Origin: Chloroflexota bacterium
GTDB lineage: Bacteria > Chloroflexota > Anaerolineae > Anaerolineales > DRMV01
Length of the DNA stretch: 8,241 nt
NCBI GenBank assembly: GCA_013153335.1
Contig: JAADEP010000133.1
Location: 1-8,241 of the forward strand
Direction of reading: 5' to 3'
Notes under the pieces: model-generated
What the model was told of the DNA's origin: nothing
The model's input: only the letters and a program-made list of their open reading frames with translations
Database searches by the model: none
Made by a program: the position numbers and the translations under genes
Shown: piece after piece, positions 6,111-8,241 of the stretch
Layout: every line of letters begins with the position of its first letter
How positions within the stretch are numbered: the first letter of the stretch is position 1

Positions 6111-7183
6111 AGCGCCTCCAGTACTTCACGGCTCAAAGTGTGCAACAAGAGCCACAACAACTGCCACGTGTGCAGCCAATCGTTCCATGACATGCGCGCG
6201 ATGGGCCCGTGAATGCCCCGAGCCGGGACCGAAATCGACAGGCTCGCGATGCCCGAGCGTTGGACGTGCATGGCCCCCGCGTCGGTAGCGCCCTGGCCCA
6301 CCTGGCGAAATTGGAACGGCAGGCCGTATTGCAAAGCCAAACGGTGTGCGTGGCGCAAAAGCCGCGGGTCGCTGATGGTGAGTCGATCCGCCAGATAAAG
6401 CGCGGGGCCCTGCCCAACGCGCACGTTATACGCGGGGTTCTCCTCCCCGCGCAGGCCAGGAATATCGCGCGCGGGGGTGCAATCCACCGCGATGGCCACG
6501 TCGGGATTGACGCGGTACGCGGCGACCTGCGCGCCCCGCAAACCCACCTCTTCTTGCACCGTGAACGCAAACCACAGATCCAGGGTCTCCGGGACGTGGG
6601 ACAGCAATTCCAGCAGCAGCGCGACCCCGGCGCGGTCGTCAAAGGCCTTGCCGAAACGCGCGTCGCCCTCTTGGCGGTACGTGGTCGCGAACGCGGCGCG
6701 CATCCCGGCCGCGACCCGACCTTCGGGCCGTGGACCCACATCCAAGCGCAAATTATCCCAATCGGGGAACGCCTGTTGGCCCTGGTGCAAATGCACGGGC
6801 GGCAGGCCCACAACGCCCAGCACCCGATCCGGCCCGACCCAAAAGGCCTGGCCCAACACCGCGCGCGGGGAAAGCCCGCCCACAGGCCGCAGGCGGTAAA
6901 ACCCGGCGTCATCCTCAGGAAGCAGCATCAGCCCTACTTCGTCCATGTGCGCGGCCAAGAGCACGCGCAGCCCAGCCGGGTCAGCGCTCGGGCGATGGGC
7001 TAAAACGTTGCCCATGGTATCCACGTCGAACGCCCAGCCGTGCTCGCGCAAAACCGAGAGCACATAACGTCGCACAGGGGTTTCGTCCCCCGATACCGCG
7101 ACAGCCTCGGTCAGCGTGCGCAGCCGTTCGTCAACGCGCGCGGCGTCGAGTTCCGGGAAGGCAGGAGGGTCAGCCGGGGTCAT
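6107..7183 (-). CDS. M42-family metallo-aminopeptidase (TET/glutamyl aminopeptidase/endoglucanase M type)
   Basis: This is a cytosolic di-metal aminopeptidase of the kind that forms dodecameric tetrahedral shells and trims short peptides from the N-terminus. The 358-residue length fits the family, and the full ligand set is visible: H79 and D81 in 'AAHMDEVGL', D182-D183 in 'GKAFDDRAG', E211-E212 in 'VQEEVGLRGA', D234 in 'AVDCTPARD' and H325 in 'ARGIHGPI'. Substrate-side motifs 'GQGPALYLADRLTISDPRLL' (257-276) and 'GQGATDAGAM' (296-305) are also there. The ATG at 7183 has GAGGA (7195-7191) seven bases upstream. It is the first gene of the operon and is followed by its inactive-looking paralogue with a 4-nt overlap. 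Substrate preference cannot be told from sequence. The family is often mislabelled as cellulase or endoglucanase; peptidase is the supported role. Confidence 0.95.
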   Translation of the reverse strand: MTPADPPAFPELDAARVDERLRTLTEAVAVSGDETPVRRYVLSVLREHGWAFDVDTMGNVLAHRPSADPAGLRVLLAAHMDEVGLMLLPEDDAGFYRLRPVGGLSPRAVLGQAFWVGPDRVLGVVGLPPVHLHQGQQAFPDWDNLRLDVGPRPEGRVAAGMRAAFATTYRQEGDARFGKAFDDRAGVALLLELLSHVPETLDLWFAFTVQEEVGLRGAQVAAYRVNPDVAIAVDCTPARDIPGLRGEENPAYNVRVGQGPALYLADRLTISDPRLLRHAHRLALQYGLPFQFRQVGQGATDAGAMHVQRSGIASLSISVPARGIHGPIARMSWNDWLHTWQLLWLLLHTLSREVLEAL

Positions 7184-7228
7184 GGTCCTTTCCTCAAGCT
7201 TTGTCCTTCGCGGGTTTCGCTTGGTGTG

Positions 7229-7237
7229 ATTGTAGCA
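7229..7237 (-). promoter_or_regulatory. Extended -10 promoter of the M42-to-glycosyltransferase operon
   Basis: On the minus strand TGCTACAAT matches an extended -10 element (TGn plus TACAAT) in the 60-nt gap between pssA and the M42 gene. The predicted start lies near 7222, about 38 nt before the ATG. No good -35 is visible, which is compatible with the extended form. Read-through from pssA is also possible. Confidence 0.5.
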
Positions 7238-7243
7238 CAGGCT

Positions 7244-8005
7244 TCACATCCGCGCCCATAGACCGCGCAGCTTGTGCAAGAGCACCCGGATGGGCCCCGA
7301 GAGGGTGTAGCTCACGAACAGCACGGGGAGGGCCACTTCGGGCACCGCGATGACGAAGGCCAAAAGCGCGGCAAAGGCTGCGATCACGCGCATGAGGCCG
7401 TAGGCCCGCACGTCGACATGTTTCATATGCCCATAGGGCACCCGGCTGACTTTGAGCGCGGCCAGCACGTACATCGCGATCAGCACCGCGTACACCAGCA
7501 CGCGCGGGGGATGGGGCCGCGTGACCGCGAACAAAACCAGCCCGGCCACGGTTCCCGCGGCGGCGGGGGTAGGCAGGCCCTCAAAGTGCGGCAGCGGTTC
7601 TTCGTCTGCCGCGTCGCTGCGCAAGGCCTGCGCGTTGAACCGGGCTAAGCGCAGGGCTGCCGCAACCACGAACAAAAACCCGCCCAGCCAACCGTAGCGG
7701 CCAAAGGGCCGCAGCAGGCTCACGTAGGCCAACAAGCTGGGCGCGACGCCAAAGGTGATAACGTCGGCCAAAGAATCGTATTCCACACCAAACGTGCTGG
7801 CCAAGCCGACCATCCGCGCGACCTGACCGTCGAGGATGTCAAAGGCCATGCCCGCGAAGATGGCCGTGGCCGCGAGCGCGTAGCGACCTTCGACCGTCGC
7901 GATCAACGCGACAAACCCGGCCAACAAATTCGCGGTCGTGAGCAGGCTGGGCAAAATGCGCTTGGGGAGCGCGGGCGTTTCGTGAGCAATTTCGGGTTTG
8001 GACAT
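7244..8005 (-). CDS. pssA: CDP-diacylglycerol-serine O-phosphatidyltransferase (phosphatidylserine synthase)
   Basis: This integral membrane enzyme condenses CDP-diacylglycerol with serine to give phosphatidylserine, the precursor of phosphatidylethanolamine. The 253-residue protein has the complete CDP-alcohol phosphotransferase signature DG-x2-AR-x8-G-x3-D-x3-D, with D59, G60, A63, R64, G73, D77 and D81 in correct spacing. The synthase-type motifs 'ALRLARFNAQ' and 'FEGLPTPAAAGTVAG' downstream favour PssA over phosphatidylglycerol-phosphate synthase. About six to eight hydrophobic segments cover residues 20-240, starting with 'LLTTANLLAGFVALIA'. The ATG at 8005 has GGAGG (8015-8011) five bases upstream. 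No psd (decarboxylase) gene is next to it. It lies 78 nt after the end of the DUF2298 gene on the same strand, so the two may be cotranscribed. A related CDP-alcohol acceptor such as inositol phosphate cannot be excluded, but the motifs favour serine. Confidence 0.92.
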   Translation of the reverse strand: MSKPEIAHETPALPKRILPSLLTTANLLAGFVALIATVEGRYALAATAIFAGMAFDILDGQVARMVGLASTFGVEYDSLADVITFGVAPSLLAYVSLLRPFGRYGWLGGFLFVVAAALRLARFNAQALRSDAADEEPLPHFEGLPTPAAAGTVAGLVLFAVTRPHPPRVLVYAVLIAMYVLAALKVSRVPYGHMKHVDVRAYGLMRVIAAFAALLAFVIAVPEVALPVLFVSYTLSGPIRVLLHKLRGLWARM

Positions 8006-8056
8006 CTTGGCCTCCGAAAACAGGGGGCTTAGGTTTCCATGGGCGGATTTGCGAAT

Positions 8057-8087
8057 GTGAGTCTACGGTCGGCCTCGTCGGACTCAC
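8057..8087. repeat. 7-bp inverted repeat over the end of the DUF2298 gene
   Basis: GTGAGTC (8057-8063) and GACTCAC (8081-8087) form a perfect 7-bp dyad with a 17-nt spacer. The right arm contains the TGA stop of the minus-strand gene. No T run follows on either strand, so it is not a standard intrinsic terminator. It could be an mRNA 3'-end hairpin or chance. Confidence 0.35.
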
Positions 8088-8241
8088 GGGAGCGCTGGGA
8101 GCACGGACGCGCGCACCCGATAGATGGCGGTCTCGCCTTGCTGGAAGACTCGGTCCCAAAGCTGGCCGTTCCACTGGTCGAATTTGTCGAGGCCCGGGCC
8201 GGGGTAGTACGCGCGCTCGAGCTGGCCCACGATGATGTATT
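8084..8241 (-). CDS. C-terminal end of a DUF2298 ('YYY') family membrane protein
   Basis: The last 51 codons of a minus-strand gene enter from the right edge and end at TGA (8086-8084). The peptide reads 'YIIVGQLERAYYPGPGLDKF', then 'QWNGQLWDRVFQQG', then 'TAIYRVRASVLPALP'. The order V-G-x-L-E-R-x-Y-Y, a Leu-x-Lys-Phe, and a final 'iYrV' strand are the closing signature of the large DUF2298/Chlor_Arch_YYY multi-pass membrane proteins, which are common in Chloroflexota and some archaea. They are thought to be glycosyltransferase-like membrane proteins, but their role is not established. The membrane part lies outside the window. The assignment rests on this tail alone. pssA starts 78 nt downstream. 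Confidence 0.7.
   Translation of the reverse strand, partial: YIIVGQLERAYYPGPGLDKFDQWNGQLWDRVFQQGETAIYRVRASVLPALP

Noticed and set aside
6209..7003. Plus-strand open frame (264 codons) opposite the M42 peptidase
   Set aside because: It is antisense to a gene with complete catalytic motifs and has no recognisable domain.

Overview
The window is GC-rich, densely coding DNA, most likely from a member of the phylum Chloroflexota (Anaerolineae-like). Three things point there: the end of a DUF2298/'YYY'-type membrane protein at the right edge, a substrate-binding lipoprotein with a Thr-Pro-rich linker behind its lipobox, and a Trp-rich protein resembling a degenerate proton-conducting subunit at the left edge. 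No rRNA, tRNA, CRISPR, insertion sequence or phage gene was seen. No gene-free stretch exceeds about 160 bases.

Left part (1-1881). A multi-pass membrane protein gene runs off the left edge on the minus strand, starting at 779. It is open to the window edge and has a TATAAT box only nine bases before its ATG, which suggests a leaderless or nearly leaderless mRNA. It diverges from folD (938-1834, plus strand), the one-carbon enzyme methylenetetrahydrofolate dehydrogenase/cyclohydrolase. folD has its own promoter, a strong Shine-Dalgarno and an intrinsic terminator at 1859-1883.

Central part (1882-7237). Five minus-strand genes form a tight operon, with junctions of -4, 7, 16 and 18 nt, behind an extended -10 promoter at 7229-7237. 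In transcription order they are: an intact M42-family metallo-aminopeptidase; a shorter M42 paralogue that has lost the recognisable metal ligands and catalytic glutamates (a probable pseudoenzyme); a family-1-like extracellular solute-binding lipoprotein with no permease beside it; a PAPS-type sulfotransferase; and a family 2 glycosyltransferase. The last two suggest sulfated surface glycan or glycolipid synthesis. The first three suggest peptide or oligomer handling. What joins the two halves is not known.

Right part (7244-8241). pssA, a CDP-alcohol phosphatidyltransferase of the phosphatidylserine synthase type, lies on the minus strand after the C-terminus of the DUF2298 protein.

The item most worth a second look is the translationally coupled active/inactive M42 pair. 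Next are the sulfotransferase with Tyr at the usual catalytic His position and the Asp-poor proton-channel-like protein at the left edge.
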